Shown: piece after piece, positions 1 to 8,880 of the stretch
Layout of the letters: each line of letters opens with the position of its first letter
How positions within the stretch are numbered: the stretch's first letter is position 1
Source: an uncultured Bacteroidales bacterium
GTDB taxonomy: Bacteria; Bacteroidota; Bacteroidia; Bacteroidales; UBA932
NCBI GenBank assembly: GCA_900318015.1
Contig: ONJB01000007.1
Span: forward strand, 1 to 64,000
Direction: 5' to 3'
DNA: 64,000 nt
The notes under the pieces: generated by a model
Seen by the model: only the letters and a program-made list of their open reading frames with translations
Told to the model about the DNA's origin: nothing
Database searches by the model: none
Position numbers and translations under genes: made by a program

Positions 1-95
1 AACGGCGTTGCACAGCACGATCAGTGATTCACGGTCATTATCAGACCAGGTATGAAGGGAAACAATCATCAATATTCAGGCGAATAAACGGGAAT

Positions 96-320
96 TTACT
101 GGTCCCTGGTTTGGGATTTGATAGCCTGTACGATCTCGAATACTCTCCTTATGACAAGGATGGGAAGCGTGATGAGAAGGACCACGCGGAACCAATCCAT
201 CGGCCGATGGAGCGTTTGTACGAATAAGTTGACGAAAACGGCGATGACAAACAATGACCAGAAGATGCGCCATCCTCTCGATTCAAAAAATACTTTTGTC
301 TTGTTCCAGAAACTGCCCAT
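96..320 (-). CDS. Small putative membrane protein
   Basis: A 74-residue ORF. After a short N-terminus (MGSFWNKT) it has a hydrophobic segment around residues 18-36 (IFWSLFVIAVFVNLFV) and a second around 44-58 (VVLLITLPILVI), then a basic tail. Two transmembrane helices with a positively charged connecting and C-terminal part suggest an inner-membrane protein. I do not recognise the family. It is near the window edge, so the operon cannot be judged. The amphipathic layout is more protein-like than the antisense frames, but length alone does not prove it is real. Confidence 0.4.
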   Translation of the reverse strand: MGSFWNKTKVFFESRGWRIFWSLFVIAVFVNLFVQTLHRPMDWFRVVLLITLPILVIRRVFEIVQAIKSQTRDQ

Positions 321-371
321 GGTATTAAGTGGTTGAATTACGATTCATCGGTGTAAAGATAAGACAATCAG

Positions 372-399
372 CCGAAAAGAAAAAGGGCACAGGCCCTTT
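372..399 (-). terminator. Rho-independent terminator of the DUF4314-like gene
   Basis: On the minus strand a 7-bp stem (AAAGGGC paired with GCCCTTT, positions 382-399, four-base loop) is followed by a T-rich run. It begins 12 bp after the stop of the gene at 411-599. Confidence 0.7.
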
Positions 400-410
400 C
401 TCCAATAGCG

Positions 411-599
411 TTACTTCACAATCTCATATTCATCGACACCGGGGATAAGCGCAATGCCGGTTTCTTCGAGGTGGATTTGTCCGGCGGAGTCAATGAAGCG
501 CACGGTGAAGACTTTTCCTTCGAGCCGTTTCGCCTGCCAGTCCATTCCGCCGGCAGTGTCCATCTTTACGACCCTTATTTTAGATCCGCGCTTAATCAT
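411..599 (-). CDS. DUF4314-like small protein
   Basis: A 62-residue protein. Its C-terminal half (GKVFTVRFIDSAGQIH, then LIPGVDEYEI) matches the pattern known for DUF4314: a small beta-rich domain with a G-x-VDD-x-GQIHV core and a LIPGVD-like ending. That domain is common in conjugative and mobilisable elements and has no established function. It is a single-gene unit with its own terminator and lies next to a pair of inverted repeats at 643-725. If the element ending near 13.7 kb extends left of the window, this gene would be element cargo. Confidence 0.6.
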   Translation of the reverse strand: MIKRGSKIRVVKMDTAGGMDWQAKRLEGKVFTVRFIDSAGQIHLEETGIALIPGVDEYEIVK

Positions 600-873
600 A
601 CCCGGTCCTCCTTCATCGTTTCAATTCGTCGAGTGTCTCGTTGGGAACAAAAACCCTCGAAAACGTTCCCGCCGGCGTGCTCATCGAGTTTCTCGCAGGG
701 AACAAAAATGGCTGTTATTGTTCCCGCTCAGAGACTTTGAAGCAAGTTTTGCGAACCCGACATGAACGGCCACAAAGTTGGGGTCTTGTCAGAATCTGGT
801 ATACTTTTACGTTACTACATACAGATATTTGAAGTTATGTGCCTGTAAAGGATATTGACTATCCAAGAAACTA
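600..873. other. Intergenic stretch with two matched dyads
   Basis: No convincing gene. The notable content is two GGGAAC-N16-GTTCCC dyads (643-670 and 698-725), described separately. Confidence 0.5.
643..725. repeat. Two tandem GGGAAC-N16-GTTCCC dyads
   Basis: Dyad 1 is GGGAAC at 643-648 with GTTCCC at 665-670. Dyad 2 is GGGAAC at 698-703 with GTTCCC at 720-725, and its arms extend to GGGAACAA/TTGTTCCC. Both have exactly 16 bp between the six-base arms, start 55 bp apart, and follow a related TCGAGTnTCTCG sequence. This fits two binding sites for a dimeric regulator or recombinase, or a duplicated unit. The binder is unknown. Confidence 0.6.
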
Positions 874-3480
874 TTATTTGGTCATCCGTATCCCAATTAA
901 GAACTGCCGCCCTCGAAGGGCGGTGATAGAAGTTGAGGTTTGGTATGCAGAGACGCTTTCGCGGCGGTATTCCGTGGCATCAAGGAGATTACGGCACTCA
1001 ATGAATAGGTTGGCGTATGGCAGGGACCAAGAGGCACATATCTTCAGGAGCGGGGTGTTGGAGATCCTCGTCCCAGGAATCTCGCTCCAAAGCCAGTGTC
1101 CGGTTGCATCAATGGAGAGGGGCTTGGCGGGTTTCACCCGCAGTGTTCCTTCGACTTGAAACATCTGTGTGTGCTGCATCGATGAGCCCGTTACAATATC
1201 GCGGTCGTAACTGCTTGTAACATTAGTGGAAAACCACCTCGCAGGGTTACTCGTAAAGTTGAGCTGGAGATGTAGCCGAGCGCTATGATAATTTACCGGA
1301 ATACCCTGAAGATACTCCCTAAGCTCATTCTCTATCCAACCGCCTTCAAAGCCCAGAACGAAGGCTCTTAGACCGAAATACTTTTTAAATGAACCATTTA
1401 CACTCCAACCGGAAGTGGTGGTAATCAGCGGCAGATAGTATTGAAAGGTGAGGTTCTCCAACCATGTGCTTGAAGGTACGCGGTCCCCTACACTTAATGA
1501 CCAGGAACCTGAGATGGTAGCGAAGAACATTGACGGCATATCACTCCATCGTAGTGATGCCTGGTTATTCCATCTGGTACTGCTCCGTAAACTGTCGCTT
1601 ATGGCCAGCGTACGCCAGGATTGCATCACTGCAGCGTCGAGCAGTGATTCCGGATTGGAGCGAGTCAGTGAATAGGATGATGAAGCGGAGAGTTCAAGCC
1701 GTTGAGATAGTTCCCAGCGCAGCGAAACCGATGGAGAAACAGTTGGATAAAGCAGGTTATCGTTTCCTTGAACAGCGAGATAATGCAGTGAGCCTGGTAA
1801 CGTAAAAGTCAGAAGTGGACTGCCAAGCGAAATGACGTCCGAGACACGTACAGTAGGGCGGAATTCCCATAAGTGCAACGAGCCACTAGTCTGTACGTCC
1901 TCGAATGATACACCTTCTGCGTTCGCTTGACGGTCAACATAGCCCAACAAAGCTTCGCCCGAGAGGCTGATGCGATGACGTCCGGGACTCCAATTCTGCG
2001 AAGTGCGCAGTTCGGTAGAGAAGTCCTGCCCAATCAGGTGCTGACCATATTCCCGGCCATCGGTCACATACCGTGCGACGTGATTGTAGCGGCGATACTT
2101 GCTCTCACTGGTCAACTCCAGAGCACGGGTGGCATTTTGTCGCAGCACCATATTCAATAGATTGTCAGCTTTGAACGACGGAAGGTCGTATAATTGGTCG
2201 TATTGCTGTTTGCCTCCCATAAGGGCTGATTCATTGACCTGCAACTGGCCCGCCGCGGAGAATTCATTGCTTATATAACGAGACTGACTGTTATCCTCAT
2301 AAGACGCGGTGCCGGAAAAGTATCCGCGACGATCGGTCATCATTCTGTTTTCCAAGATTTCAAGCGAGGTTCCATCCGCAAAACGGATTTCCTCACGGCT
2401 CTCCGAAGTTTCGTTATAGTGCTCCCCTGCCGTCTGCAGAGCGAGACGCAGTTGCCGGGTTTCACCCAGTTTTACCAAGTGGTGGAATGATCCCAAGCCG
2501 GACAGGTTATCATACCAGTATTCCTTAGGAAGGGAGAGATAACTCCTTCCAGGATTCAAGCGAGAACGCAGGTCACTGTCGATTTCGCCCGGCATTATGA
2601 GATAGGCTCCCTGGCCACGCCCCAGAATGGACTGCTGCTGCAACTCCTGCAGGATGTCCCCGCCGTCGTTGTTTCCTTTGACGAGGAACAGACTCTGTCG
2701 TTTCTTGCCAAAATTCGTGAGCATGGAACGCACTTCGAAGAGCGGGAACGGTGGCAGGCCAACTACCGCGTCGCCTGACAACATCCAGGTGCTCCGAATG
2801 CTTTCCTTCAGGATGATATTAATGGAACTACGGTCGGTAAGGGAAATATCTTGCAGTGCTCGGACAGGCTGATGATTCATATACACTTCGACCCGATCTA
2901 TGGCATCGGCAGAAAGATTGTTGGTGACCGTTCCGTAGCGTGCTCCCATGAGATCCATCCCTTCCACATAGAGTTTCCCGATAGGCTTTTCATTGTGCCT
3001 GATTCCCCCCGAGGTTGTGACCGTGATGCCGGGGAGCTTCGCGAGCAGATCGCCCATCGTACGCTCTGTACCATCCTTGAAAGCTCCGACGGAAAACGAA
3101 AGCGTATCTCCTTTTCTCTCAATGACGGAAGACGTAACTTGAGCAGCCCGCAGTTCCGTACGCTTCTCTGTCAGTTCCACTTCGAGACCGGAGGTTTTAT
3201 CTGGCGTTAGGGCTCTTTTCACGACCTCGAATCCCATCATCGATACGCGAAGCTCGTCTATCACCACCCCTGGTGGTACTTTCAAATCGAATCGGCCATT
3301 GTTGTCACTATATGCATAAGTCATCTGCTGTGATCCTGCCAGCCCCAGCACAAACGCCCCGGACAATGGTTCTTTCGTTTTCGCATTTCGTACAACGCCC
3401 GACACGACCGTCTGCGCGACGGCAACGGTGCAGCTGACAATCAGAGCCAACCAAAACGTATATACTCTATACCGGAGCAT
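874..3480 (-). CDS. TonB-dependent receptor-like outer-membrane protein with CarboxypepD regulatory domain
   Basis: An 868-residue protein with an N-terminal signal peptide (hydrophobic residues about 8-21, cleavage near VAVAQ). A carboxypeptidase-regulatory-like beta-sandwich follows at about 26-105 (SGVVRNAKTKEPLSGAF). Then comes a TonB plug-like region at about 130-225 (LAKLPGITV, LYVEGMDL, IDRVEVYM) and a long region of alternating aromatic strands typical of a 22-stranded barrel. The last residue is not the aromatic usual for BAM substrates. It is the last gene of the BlaI-controlled operon: its ATG shares one base with the end of the GLPGLI gene. Substrate unknown; a peptide or antibiotic-like ligand is only an inference from the regulators. 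Confidence 0.85.
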   Translation of the reverse strand: MLRYRVYTFWLALIVSCTVAVAQTVVSGVVRNAKTKEPLSGAFVLGLAGSQQMTYAYSDNNGRFDLKVPPGVVIDELRVSMMGFEVVKRALTPDKTSGLEVELTEKRTELRAAQVTSSVIERKGDTLSFSVGAFKDGTERTMGDLLAKLPGITVTTSGGIRHNEKPIGKLYVEGMDLMGARYGTVTNNLSADAIDRVEVYMNHQPVRALQDISLTDRSSINIILKESIRSTWMLSGDAVVGLPPFPLFEVRSMLTNFGKKRQSLFLVKGNNDGGDILQELQQQSILGRGQGAYLIMPGEIDSDLRSRLNPGRSYLSLPKEYWYDNLSGLGSFHHLVKLGETRQLRLALQTAGEHYNETSESREEIRFADGTSLEILENRMMTDRRGYFSGTASYEDNSQSRYISNEFSAAGQLQVNESALMGGKQQYDQLYDLPSFKADNLLNMVLRQNATRALELTSESKYRRYNHVARYVTDGREYGQHLIGQDFSTELRTSQNWSPGRHRISLSGEALLGYVDRQANAEGVSFEDVQTSGSLHLWEFRPTVRVSDVISLGSPLLTFTLPGSLHYLAVQGNDNLLYPTVSPSVSLRWELSQRLELSASSSYSLTRSNPESLLDAAVMQSWRTLAISDSLRSSTRWNNQASLRWSDMPSMFFATISGSWSLSVGDRVPSSTWLENLTFQYYLPLITTTSGWSVNGSFKKYFGLRAFVLGFEGGWIENELREYLQGIPVNYHSARLHLQLNFTSNPARWFSTNVTSSYDRDIVTGSSMQHTQMFQVEGTLRVKPAKPLSIDATGHWLWSEIPGTRISNTPLLKICASWSLPYANLFIECRNLLDATEYRRESVSAYQTSTSITALRGRQFLIGIRMTK

Positions 3481-4358
3481 TACCTGTTGTTTCTCCAGTA
3501 TTCCGTGGGAATGAGCGGAATGTATCTGAAGTATGCGGACTGATCGAGTTCCTTGCCACTGGCATTTGTAACTCGACTGGTTCGAATTCCGTGTGCTTCA
3601 TTGAAAAATTCCACATCATTCCTTAGTTTTGTATAAGTGTTTTCAATGATTCTCAGTTCATCCGTTTTGTAATCCTTCTCGCGTCTTTTGCTGCGCGACA
3701 CCATATAGAATTTCCGCAATTGTTCAAATCGATGAATGCCAGAAAACTGTTGAGCACCTGTAAATTTAAAGGCAAACAAGTTGTCAGCGTCTTGCGCCTC
3801 CAGAATCAGGCCGGGCGCTCCCCAAAGCAGCCAAGGTCCGATGTTCAGCGGTATTTCTTCCGTATACCAAACCGTCCAGTTACGACCAAGATAAGACGTC
3901 GTGGCTTTATGGCAGTGGTAACCCTCAATCTCTTTCTCTTCATCCAACAACTCCCACGCCGGCATGATGAGTTCTCCCTTTCCGTTCAGATGGATCGTGG
4001 CGGTTTGATAGTGTTGAATGAAAGACCGATTCTGGAAGTCAATGGTTGTGGATTCGAACAATTTCGATTGGATTTGGGCCATCTGACCATATACTTTGTT
4101 GTCAACAATGGACCCATTTTCGTCAAACGCATGGATTGACAGGGAGTCCTTCATGTATTTGCTTTCGCTGTACCATGCGCTCCTTCCTTCACAATAGTCT
4201 AGACGCATATCGGGTGCTGAACGGTATTCTCCGGCAGGGTCCAACTTATACGAATACTCATAGGTACATCGCACGCTTTGTGCACTTGCGACAAAAGCAA
4301 GAAGAATCATTCCTATGGAGCAGGACATGGCGCGATAAAGTGTATTACGGTCATTCAT
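3480..4358 (-). CDS. GLPGLI family protein
   Basis: A 292-residue protein with a signal peptide (hydrophobic stretch about 12-25, then ASAQS). The GLPGLI signature appears as GAPGLILEAQD around residues 180-190, after the usual WYTEEIPLNIGPW. This Bacteroidota-specific family (TIGR01200) is secreted or periplasmic, has no defined biochemical role, and is often encoded beside TonB-type receptors. It overlaps the BlaR1-like gene by 8 bp and touches the receptor gene, so the two envelope proteins are probably made together under BlaI control. Confidence 0.85.
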   Translation of the reverse strand: MNDRNTLYRAMSCSIGMILLAFVASAQSVRCTYEYSYKLDPAGEYRSAPDMRLDYCEGRSAWYSESKYMKDSLSIHAFDENGSIVDNKVYGQMAQIQSKLFESTTIDFQNRSFIQHYQTATIHLNGKGELIMPAWELLDEEKEIEGYHCHKATTSYLGRNWTVWYTEEIPLNIGPWLLWGAPGLILEAQDADNLFAFKFTGAQQFSGIHRFEQLRKFYMVSRSKRREKDYKTDELRIIENTYTKLRNDVEFFNEAHGIRTSRVTNASGKELDQSAYFRYIPLIPTEYWRNNR

Positions 4359-5505
4359 GGCGAGGTGGTTTTAAATCAAGGGTGCAGATGTAGGTCATGT
4401 TAACGTCTTTTCCATTAGTTGTTTGCGGCGGAGCCCATTTGGGAGATCTCCGGGCGGTGCGCAGAACTTCTGCGTCCAAATCAGGGTGCAGGGTTCCGAG
4501 TAGTTTGATATCGTACATTTTCCCTTCGGTGTCCAGTTTGAAATAAAGGTAAATGCGCCCCTCCACACCGGCTTTGCGACAAGAGGCGGGATAGTGGATT
4601 TCCTGATAGATCCAATCGACAAATTGGCTGCCATTAAAAAAGTTGGGAGGCAAAATGGGTTCGGCCGTCAGCAAGGATGAACCGGCGAGAAGGGGCAATG
4701 CCAGCAGAACGACAACACAACGCCAGAAATTTTGTGTCGGACGCTTCAGTTGACCAATCCGAAGCTTCAGTTGCGCGTGGTTGAAGCCATTAGCCTGAAG
4801 GAACAACGACTCTCCCACGGCCTTCCGGATAAGAAGTTTCTGATATTGAATGCCGTCAAAACCTTGTTTAAGCACGGTGGCGTCCGCTTCATATTCGTGA
4901 AGCAGTTGCAGTTCGTTCCGACAGACCCATACCAGTGGATTGAACCACTGAAAAGCCGTCAAAATAGTAAAGAGAAGCATATCCCACGAGTGCCTGCATG
5001 CAACGTGGGCGTGTTCGTGTGCGAACATGGCCGGATAGGTCTCATAGTCGCTACGGTTCATCACAATACGGCGCATCCAACTGAAGGACGCCAAGTCGTG
5101 GTCCGATAAATAGAGCCGACAACCATCTTTAAGCTCGTAAGGAGAGTTGCGGAAAAAACGTATCATCCGAACGAAGGAGACCGTGTTCACAATCATAACA
5201 ATGAGTACACCCGCCAGCCATAGGCCGATTGTTATGCCTTGCCATGGCATAGGCTCAGTTTCTGTCGCACCCTCAGTATCGACGTTGCCCGAGGCTGATT
5301 CCGAGGGGAGGGAGTCCAGCAGTGACGGCCCTGCCGTATGCATAGGTAGCAACGGAAGCAGGAGGCAAAGGGCCGTGCCCACAAGTAACGCGGCGCGATT
5401 GAATCGGAAATGCGAACTACGCCGGGTCACCAATAGGAAGAAGCCATAGAAGACTGTCAGATTCAGAGCGCTTCTGATCAGATACACTAAAATTGAGAAC
5501 ATCAT
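4351..5505 (-). CDS. BlaR1/M56 family sensor metallopeptidase with TonB C-terminal domain
   Basis: A 384-residue membrane protein. Hydrophobic helices lie at about 5-25, 36-55, 90-112 and 263-280. The gluzincin zinc motif is HEHAH at 163-167, with the downstream HEYEAD at 203-208 as third-ligand motif. M56/BlaR1 proteins sense an envelope signal and trigger cleavage of the partner BlaI-type repressor. In place of a penicillin-binding domain, residues about 292-378 form a TonB C-terminal domain (YPASCRKAGVEGRIYLYF), a common Bacteroidota variant that may couple to the receptor encoded downstream. The start overlaps the repressor stop by 4 bp (ATGA), showing translational coupling. Confidence 0.9.
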   Translation of the reverse strand: MMFSILVYLIRSALNLTVFYGFFLLVTRRSSHFRFNRAALLVGTALCLLLPLLPMHTAGPSLLDSLPSESASGNVDTEGATETEPMPWQGITIGLWLAGVLIVMIVNTVSFVRMIRFFRNSPYELKDGCRLYLSDHDLASFSWMRRIVMNRSDYETYPAMFAHEHAHVACRHSWDMLLFTILTAFQWFNPLVWVCRNELQLLHEYEADATVLKQGFDGIQYQKLLIRKAVGESLFLQANGFNHAQLKLRIGQLKRPTQNFWRCVVVLLALPLLAGSSLLTAEPILPPNFFNGSQFVDWIYQEIHYPASCRKAGVEGRIYLYFKLDTEGKMYDIKLLGTLHPDLDAEVLRTARRSPKWAPPQTTNGKDVNMTYICTLDLKPPRHE

Positions 5506-5861
5506 TGAGCGTTTTCAATCTCTTTAATGAGTGCTTTGAGTTCTGCTAAATCCATCTTTTCCTCTTTCACGAATCGGGAGACCATATGAGTGTAGGAACT
5601 GCCGTAGAATTTCTTTACGACATCAGAGATGGCTTTGTCAGCGATATCGTGTTCGCTCAGCACGGCATGATAGCGATAAGCATTCGCATACTTGTCGCGG
5701 GTGACATACCCCTTTTCTTCTAAGATGCCCAGTTGCGTCGCCAGTGTATTGTGGTGGGGTTTGGGATCGGGATAATAGCGCAAGAGATCCTGTATGAACA
5801 TATCCCCATGTGCCCAAAACAACCGCATGATTAATTCTTCTTTCTCCGTTAATCTTTTCAT
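5502..5861 (-). CDS. BlaI/MecI/CopY family transcriptional repressor
   Basis: A 119-residue winged-helix repressor starting at MKRLTEKEE. This start is preferred over an upstream in-frame ATG because it gives the family length, has an AAGAAAGAG stretch just upstream, and lies after the predicted -7 box at 5889-5896. Family features include the LTEKEELIMRLFW opening helix, a DNA-recognition region with NTLATQLGILEEKGYV, and a C-terminal dimerisation helix. It should repress its own operon until cleaved by the co-encoded M56 peptidase. Confidence 0.9.
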   Translation of the reverse strand: MKRLTEKEELIMRLFWAHGDMFIQDLLRYYPDPKPHHNTLATQLGILEEKGYVTRDKYANAYRYHAVLSEHDIADKAISDVVKKFYGSSYTHMVSRFVKEEKMDLAELKALIKEIENAQ

Positions 5862-5888
5862 CTCTTTCTTGATTTTGGTCCTTCGATA

Positions 5889-5938
5889 CAAAGTTAGTAA
5901 TCTTTTCGTAAAACGAAGAATAATTATAGTAGTTCTAC
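5889..5938 (-). promoter_or_regulatory. Promoter and candidate BlaI operator of the sensor-receptor operon
   Basis: On the minus strand TAACTTTG (5889-5896) matches the Bacteroidetes -7 box TAnnTTTG, 28 bp before the repressor ATG. Two dyads lie just upstream: TTCGT-AAA-ACGAA (5905-5917), in the spacer, and GTAG-TT-CTAC (5929-5938), near the -33 position. Their placement is what a BlaI-type dimer operator would need; assignment to BlaI is inference. Confidence 0.6.
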
Positions 5939-5993
5939 GAATGATATCGTATTTCAACATGAGAAATAAGCCATTTTTGCTTTGTGATGATGG

Positions 5994-6656
5994 CTAATTC
6001 CGATACTTGACCTTCTGCCTCTGCTTTGCTTCTTTCTTCCGCTCCTTGAGAATGGCTTTACTATTTTTTATTTGCTCCTTAACCCGTTTGGGATCCTTGT
6101 CGAACTCGTTTGGAAGAATGGCGATGGTGTGGACATCCCGCGAAATCTTTTCTCTCTCTTTATCGGTGAGATAAGGGGAAGAATAGACTTTGTAGAATTG
6201 TTTTCCCCAATAGCCTTCGCTATTGAAATGAACGATGGCTATGATGACGATTATTGCGACTAGGACCACCGACGTCAACCCGAAAGCAAGGCTCCTATTC
6301 CACAATCGGATGTCTGCGAATTCTTTCAAGTCTTTCTCGATACAATAGGAATGGGTATGCTGCACCTTGACAGTGGCACCCTCCAAGGCCTCGTCAACCT
6401 TTTCCTTGATGGTGGATCCGATATCTCCGGCAACCTTTTGCACCAATGCCTTTGAAAAGGAGTCAACGTCCGGCGGAGCACAAGGAGTTTGGGATATCTT
6501 CTGAAGTTCAGACTCGGGTATCTCGGCCTGAGGGCGCTGTTTGACGGCGTCCGCAAGAGAAGATACAATGTGCCCTGATGTTGCTTTAAAGGTTTCGGCG
6601 GCTTTGACTAGTTCGGGAGCCTTTTCCAGTGCTTCAACGATGTCTTTGTTTTCCAT
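5994..6656 (-). CDS. Mobilisation-locus protein with one transmembrane helix
   Basis: A 220-residue protein. Residues about 1-115 are helical and charged, a single strong transmembrane segment lies near 127-147 (SVVLVAIIVIIAIVHF), and the C-terminus is very basic (KERKKEAKQRQKVKYRN). The family is not recognised. It overlaps the relaxase gene by 23 bp and is the last gene of the mob operon, so a role at the membrane during mobilisation, such as docking the relaxosome to a helper coupling protein, is a reasonable inference. Neither a Walker motif nor a coupling-protein signature is visible. Confidence 0.65.
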   Translation of the reverse strand: MENKDIVEALEKAPELVKAAETFKATSGHIVSSLADAVKQRPQAEIPESELQKISQTPCAPPDVDSFSKALVQKVAGDIGSTIKEKVDEALEGATVKVQHTHSYCIEKDLKEFADIRLWNRSLAFGLTSVVLVAIIVIIAIVHFNSEGYWGKQFYKVYSSPYLTDKEREKISRDVHTIAILPNEFDKDPKRVKEQIKNSKAILKERKKEAKQRQKVKYRN

Positions 6657-8412
6657 ACGATATGATTTCTTGATTCTGTTCTTGATCTGTAGATAGTGAC
6701 TTGTCGGTATCTTCCTCCTCGGCCTTGTTCACAAGCCGATGAGCCGGCGTCTGCCCGGTAAGACCGCACCATTTCTCCAGCATGGCGGCAAGTTTCTCAT
6801 CGGTATAGACAGTACTTGCCAGCGAGGTGTTCCCGTCGATGATGAGATTGAAATCGGCCACGCCTCCGTTGGGGTGGAAGACCGGTTCAATGACCGTGTT
6901 GCTGGTCAGCAGTTCAATCTCCAGATCGACCTTTGTCTCGGCAGACATCAGGGCTCCGTAGATGCCGAATGCGGCGCAAACCTGGCTTATTGATACTTCT
7001 TTCTGAGCGGCTTTCCTCTTGGACAGTTCTTTGGCAAGAGTGTCCAGGTTGATAGTCTCGCGCGGAGGTTCAAGCTCTTTCTTGAGAGCCTGAATCTGTT
7101 GGGTCAATTCCGTTTTCTTATCCTTGACCTTGATATATTGACGGAGAGAATCGTGCTGGGCGAACTTTAGCTTGTCCTGCTTGGTTTTCAGAGACTCGAT
7201 CTCCTCACGGATATCATCGACCTGGTCGCGCAAGGTCTGAATCTTTTCCCGGTCATACAGTTTCTTGCCTTCGAGAAGAATCTGAAGAGCCAGACTTGCC
7301 ATCAGAACCGGCAGCGGGTTGATGAAGAGCATCATCTTCGTGAAAACACTCAGAAGATCCTTATACGTGCGTGCTTTTCTCAGTTCATTCTGCTTGACCA
7401 GAATCTGATGGTAGGTTACCTTCAGTTTGCGATACAGCTCAGAAGTCTCTTCCCGGAGGTCCGCTCTTTGCGCTTTGATGTCGTCATAGAGGGAAAATGC
7501 GGCATTGCTCTGTTTTTTCAACTCGTCAAGAGCCGGCCGGTAATAGCTGTGGTAGCTGTTCCAAAATTCGTTTCTCTTCTTCTTCTCCTCGTTCTGACGG
7601 GCCAGTTCTGCTTGTCTTTGGCGCTTTGCCTCCTCGGTGGCCGCCTCTTGGGCCAGCCGGGCGGCACGCCTGGCCAGAGCCGCCGTCACCTGTTGGCGGA
7701 TCTGCTCTTCCTGGACGGATGCCTGAATCATGGCGGCCCTTTCCTCGTTGCTCCCATGCCTCATCGTGTTGTGATAGTCGTAGGACTCGCTGATCCGCCT
7801 CTGATATCCGAAGGAGGTATCAAAGATACGTTCGCAATCGCGGTAGAAGGAATCCCGGTTGAATCCGGACTTGATTACCCCGGAAGACCCGCTCCGGTGG
7901 TTGGTCATCGGAGAAAGCTTGTACTTCCCGGTCTTATCTTTCCTGCTGACGATGATGTGGACATGGATTCCGGGCCGGACCGTACCATCATCATTCTCGC
8001 GGTATTCGTGAATGGTGTAGAAATAGAGAAGATCTTGATGCGTCTTGACCCCTTCTTTGTTGAACCCTTCGGCGTAACGGTCCATCATCCTGTCGACCAT
8101 GATGCCGAGGGATTTCATCTTTTCCTCCCGCGTGCTGCCCAGCTTGGCAGCTTCTTTTCCGGAGGGATTCAAAATAAGGGAAAAGAATTTGGCGTCTTCG
8201 ACATGCAATCCAGACTTGTTCGAGTCAATGGCCGAGATGACTGTCTCCATGGATACCTTCTTCCCGTCCGGGTCAAAGAAGGGGATACGTTTTTCACCCT
8301 GCCCATGCTCCTTCTTCCAACGGTTCTCGTGATCCAGGTAATCGGCATATCCGGTACAGCTGCCGGTATTGGAACCGCCAGCGATGCCATGGCTTTGGAG
8401 TTTGGGGTACAT
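6634..8412 (-). CDS. Relaxase-like mobilisation protein (DUF5712/MobB type)
   Basis: A 592-residue protein. The N-terminus (PKLQSHGIAGGSNTGS) and residues 75-160 fit the Bacteroidetes DUF5712 mobilisation family. A histidine-hydrophobic-histidine motif (IHVHIIVSRKD, His150 and His152) corresponds to the metal-binding motif of relaxases. The candidate nicking tyrosine is not certain; Tyr23 or Tyr25 near the N-terminus is possible. Residues about 215-480 are a long coiled-coil region rich in Glu, Lys, Arg and Gln with a hydrophobic patch near 355-375. It starts 12 bp after the BfmA-like gene, as in other Bacteroides mobilisable units. Expected role: nicking at oriT and transfer using a helper element's conjugation machinery. 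Confidence 0.8.
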   Translation of the reverse strand: MYPKLQSHGIAGGSNTGSCTGYADYLDHENRWKKEHGQGEKRIPFFDPDGKKVSMETVISAIDSNKSGLHVEDAKFFSLILNPSGKEAAKLGSTREEKMKSLGIMVDRMMDRYAEGFNKEGVKTHQDLLYFYTIHEYRENDDGTVRPGIHVHIIVSRKDKTGKYKLSPMTNHRSGSSGVIKSGFNRDSFYRDCERIFDTSFGYQRRISESYDYHNTMRHGSNEERAAMIQASVQEEQIRQQVTAALARRAARLAQEAATEEAKRQRQAELARQNEEKKKRNEFWNSYHSYYRPALDELKKQSNAAFSLYDDIKAQRADLREETSELYRKLKVTYHQILVKQNELRKARTYKDLLSVFTKMMLFINPLPVLMASLALQILLEGKKLYDREKIQTLRDQVDDIREEIESLKTKQDKLKFAQHDSLRQYIKVKDKKTELTQQIQALKKELEPPRETINLDTLAKELSKRKAAQKEVSISQVCAAFGIYGALMSAETKVDLEIELLTSNTVIEPVFHPNGGVADFNLIIDGNTSLASTVYTDEKLAAMLEKWCGLTGQTPAHRLVNKAEEEDTDKSLSTDQEQNQEIISYGKQRHR

Positions 8413-8424
8413 CGGACAGGGTGA

Positions 8425-8805
8425 TTACTGGATACTCTTCAAGGCATCCAGGATGTCCTGAAGTTTTGAATGGAGAGTAGTGATCTTGGCACTCATCGGT
8501 TTGAGAATCTCTTTTTCCTGGGTTCTGAAAAAGGATACGATGGTGTCCCTCGGGTTCTCCCTTTTCTCGATCTTCTCAAGTCGGCGGTTGATCTGGTTGA
8601 GGGCTTCGGGCACATCGAGTTGCTCGAACTCCTCACGTTTTTTCTTGTTGTTCACCTTGTCCCTATGGACTTTCTCATCCATGATGAAGGCAAGGCATTT
8701 CCGCTGAGTCATCCCCATCTTCTCTGCTATCTGTTTCAGGGCATCCCGAACGCTCGGGTCAGCCGATATGGTCGTGGGTTTCTGGTCTTTCTTGGTCTTT
8801 TTCAT
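8425..8805 (-). CDS. BfmA/BtgA family mobilisation protein
   Basis: A 126-residue protein. The N-terminal part (TTISADPSVRDALKQIAEKMGMT) looks like a ribbon-helix-helix or similar DNA-binding fold, followed by a coiled coil at about 55-90. This matches the BfmA/BtgA family, the small oriT-binding partner of the relaxase in Bacteroides mobilisable transposons. First gene of the mob operon; the upstream 156 bp contains a hairpin that is the best oriT candidate. Confidence 0.85.
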   Translation of the reverse strand: MKKTKKDQKPTTISADPSVRDALKQIAEKMGMTQRKCLAFIMDEKVHRDKVNNKKKREEFEQLDVPEALNQINRRLEKIEKRENPRDTIVSFFRTQEKEILKPMSAKITTLHSKLQDILDALKSIQ

Positions 8806-8880
8806 GATATAAGCATTTTATAATGGTGTCAAATCGTGGTTCTAAGGTAGCGCAGCGCTGTTTTTGGGCTCCCGGAAGGG

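Noticed and set aside
909-925. CCGCCC-TCGAA-GGGCGG palindrome as terminator of the TonB receptor gene
   Set aside because: It lies within the last codons of the gene, without a T-run, so it is better explained by coding sequence.
7408-8424. 338-residue plus-strand ORF
   Set aside because: Antisense to the relaxase-like gene; no domain features.
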